Source: Rhodospirillaceae bacterium
GTDB lineage: Bacteria; Pseudomonadota; Alphaproteobacteria; UBA9219
Direction of reading: 5' to 3'
Assembly: GCA_003486725.1 (NCBI GenBank)
Contig: DNGD01000146.1
Coordinates: 1-6,701, forward strand
Length of the DNA: 6,701 nt
Shown here one piece after another: positions 6,395 to 6,701 of this stretch. The notes beneath the pieces are model-generated. The model searched no databases, was not told where the DNA came from, and saw only the letters and a program-made list of their open reading frames with translations. Within the stretch, counting starts at the first letter, position 1. Each line of letters opens with the position of its first letter. A program made the position numbers and the translations under genes.

Positions 6395-6429
6395 TCCGCC
6401 TTCGCCCCATCGGGCTACGGCGCGACAAG
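6395..6429 (+). repeat. CGCC-TTC/TAC-GGCG hairpin repeat, copy B
   Basis: Outer stem CGCC/GGCG (6397-6400/6419-6422), invariant TTC (6401-6403) and TAC (6416-6418), and inner stem GCCC/GGGC (6404-6407/6412-6415). It is followed by CGACAAG, as is copy C, and preceded by AAT, close to copy C. Confidence 0.85.
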
Positions 6430-6470
6430 TTAAAACGCGCCACAAAAAAACAGCGCAAAAAGATGTATAG

Positions 6471-6499
6471 GGCTTCACCACAGTGTGAGGCCTTTTTTT
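6471..6499 (+). terminator. Rho-independent terminator
   Basis: Eight-base-pair stem GGCTTCAC/GTGAGGCC (6471-6478/6485-6492, one G-T pair) with a 6-base loop, followed directly by seven T residues (6493-6499). It works on the plus strand only; on the minus strand no T-run follows. No protein gene on the plus strand ends near it, so it probably ends the candidate RNA that starts near 6387. Confidence 0.85.
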
Positions 6500-6554
6500 A
6501 TGGGCTATCGAGTCGGTGGTGAGAGACGTTGCATAGGGTGAGAGGGGAAGAGTT

Positions 6555-6582
6555 CGGGACTCGGGACTCGGGACTGGGGACT
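6555..6582. repeat. Short heptamer array, GGGACT orientation (array 3)
   Basis: Four units in 7-base phase: CGGGACT at 6555, 6562 and 6569, and GGGGACT at 6576. This is the same heptamer as array 1 and the reverse complement of array 2. It is preceded by GGGAAGAGTTC (6545-6555), the 11-mer that follows array 1, and followed by AGGGGAAG. Confidence 0.85.
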
Positions 6583-6604
6583 AGGGGAAGCAGGAAGTAG
6601 ACAA

Positions 6605-6668
6605 GGTCTTATGGAAATCCGCCTTCGCTGCGAAGCAGCTACGGCGCGACAAGCGTAAGGCCTTTTTT
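6605..6668 (+). terminator. Terminator-like structure built around a hairpin repeat
   Basis: GGTCTTA (6605-6611) pairs with TAAGGCC (6656-6662, one G-T pair), followed by six T residues (6663-6668) and a second T-run at 6675-6682. The apical part is the whole of hairpin repeat copy C. The outer stem plus T-run make a plausible Rho-independent terminator, although the stem is interrupted. No plus-strand gene immediately upstream is seen. Confidence 0.55.
6618..6653 (+). repeat. CGCC-TTC/TAC-GGCG hairpin repeat, copy C
   Basis: Outer stem CGCC/GGCG (6620-6623/6643-6646), invariant TTC (6624-6626) and TAC (6640-6642), and inner stem GCTGC/GCAGC (6627-6631/6635-6639) closed by GAA. It ends in CGACAAG like copy B. 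Confidence 0.85.
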
Positions 6669-6683
6669 GTTGTCTTTTTTTTC

Positions 6684-6701
6684 GTCATTCCCGCGAAAGC
6701 G
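6684..6701 (+). repeat. REP-like palindrome, cut by window end
   Basis: GTCATTCCCGCGAAAGCG is the first half of a widespread proteobacterial intergenic palindrome that normally continues GGAATCC. The left arm of the element at 3518 (GTCTTCCCGCACGAAGCG) is a variant of it. Only 18 bases are visible. Confidence 0.6.

Larger units (their letters stand above)
6387..6499 (+). ncRNA. Candidate free-standing small RNA of about 113 nt
   Basis: Bounded on the left by a promoter-like sequence (6355-6380) and on the right by a clear intrinsic terminator (6471-6499), with no convincing protein frame between. The transcript would contain hairpin repeat copy B, then a second possible stem GGCGCG/CGCGCC (6419-6424/6436-6441), an A-rich linker and the terminator hairpin. 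The second stem reuses GGCG of the first, so the two hairpins exclude each other. A short frame ATG at 6463 lacks a Shine-Dalgarno. The 5' end is inferred and no known RNA family is recognised. It could instead be a promoter into which a repeat has inserted. Confidence 0.35.

Noticed and set aside
6463..6522. Short peptide frame over the terminator (starts ATG, ends TGA)
   Set aside because: There is no Shine-Dalgarno and it would be read through the terminator hairpin and T-run; no codon bias suggests an attenuator leader peptide.

Overview
The window looks like chromosomal DNA of an alphaproteobacterium. This rests on GC-rich coding stretches, an I-type (Dot/Icm, TraY) secretion component of the form seen in alphaproteobacteria, and intergenic spaces full of small palindromic repeats of the 'GTCATTCCCGCGAAAGCG' kind. 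A Rhodospirillales- or Micavibrio-like source is a guess; no rRNA or tRNA is present to test it. There are five genes worth calling.

Layout. Positions 1-2970 (+) hold most or all of a DotA/TraY-family polytopic membrane protein, whose frame is still open at the left edge. Seventeen bases further on, and convergent with it, is a complete dUTPase gene (dut, 2988-3437, -). The 471-base gap at 3438-3908 holds no gene. It is a nest of repeats: a short array of the heptamer GGGACTY, a pair of REP-like palindromes in inverted orientation, a third palindrome, and an 11-copy heptamer array in the opposite orientation. That array runs into the stop codon of the next gene (3909-5021, -), a secreted, unrecognised protein with a proline/threonine-rich N-terminal half and four cysteines near the C-terminus. 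A divergent 200-base space with a plausible promoter leads to a 270-residue protein of unknown function (5222-6034, +). Its last 26 codons overlap the 3' end of a small opposing gene (5954-6196, -) that resembles the YjfB-type 'putative motility protein' family.

Positions 6197-6701 contain no convincing protein gene. In 6197-6354 I see nothing beyond a short tandem 8-mer. From 6355 on there is a promoter-like sequence, a hairpin repeat, and a Rho-independent terminator, which together could make a free-standing RNA of about 113 nt. Next come another short heptamer array, a second terminator built around a further copy of the same hairpin repeat, and the first 18 bases of a REP element cut by the window end.

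How the parts relate. The DotA-like protein would be an inner-membrane channel component of a type IVB secretion or conjugation system whose other genes probably lie to the left. The secreted protein might belong to the cell envelope or to that system, but nothing in the window proves it. dut is a housekeeping gene (dUTP removal). The most unusual content is in the repeats. One hairpin family occurs three times with compensatory stem changes around fixed internal-loop bases, and one heptamer occurs as three arrays, each next to palindromic elements.
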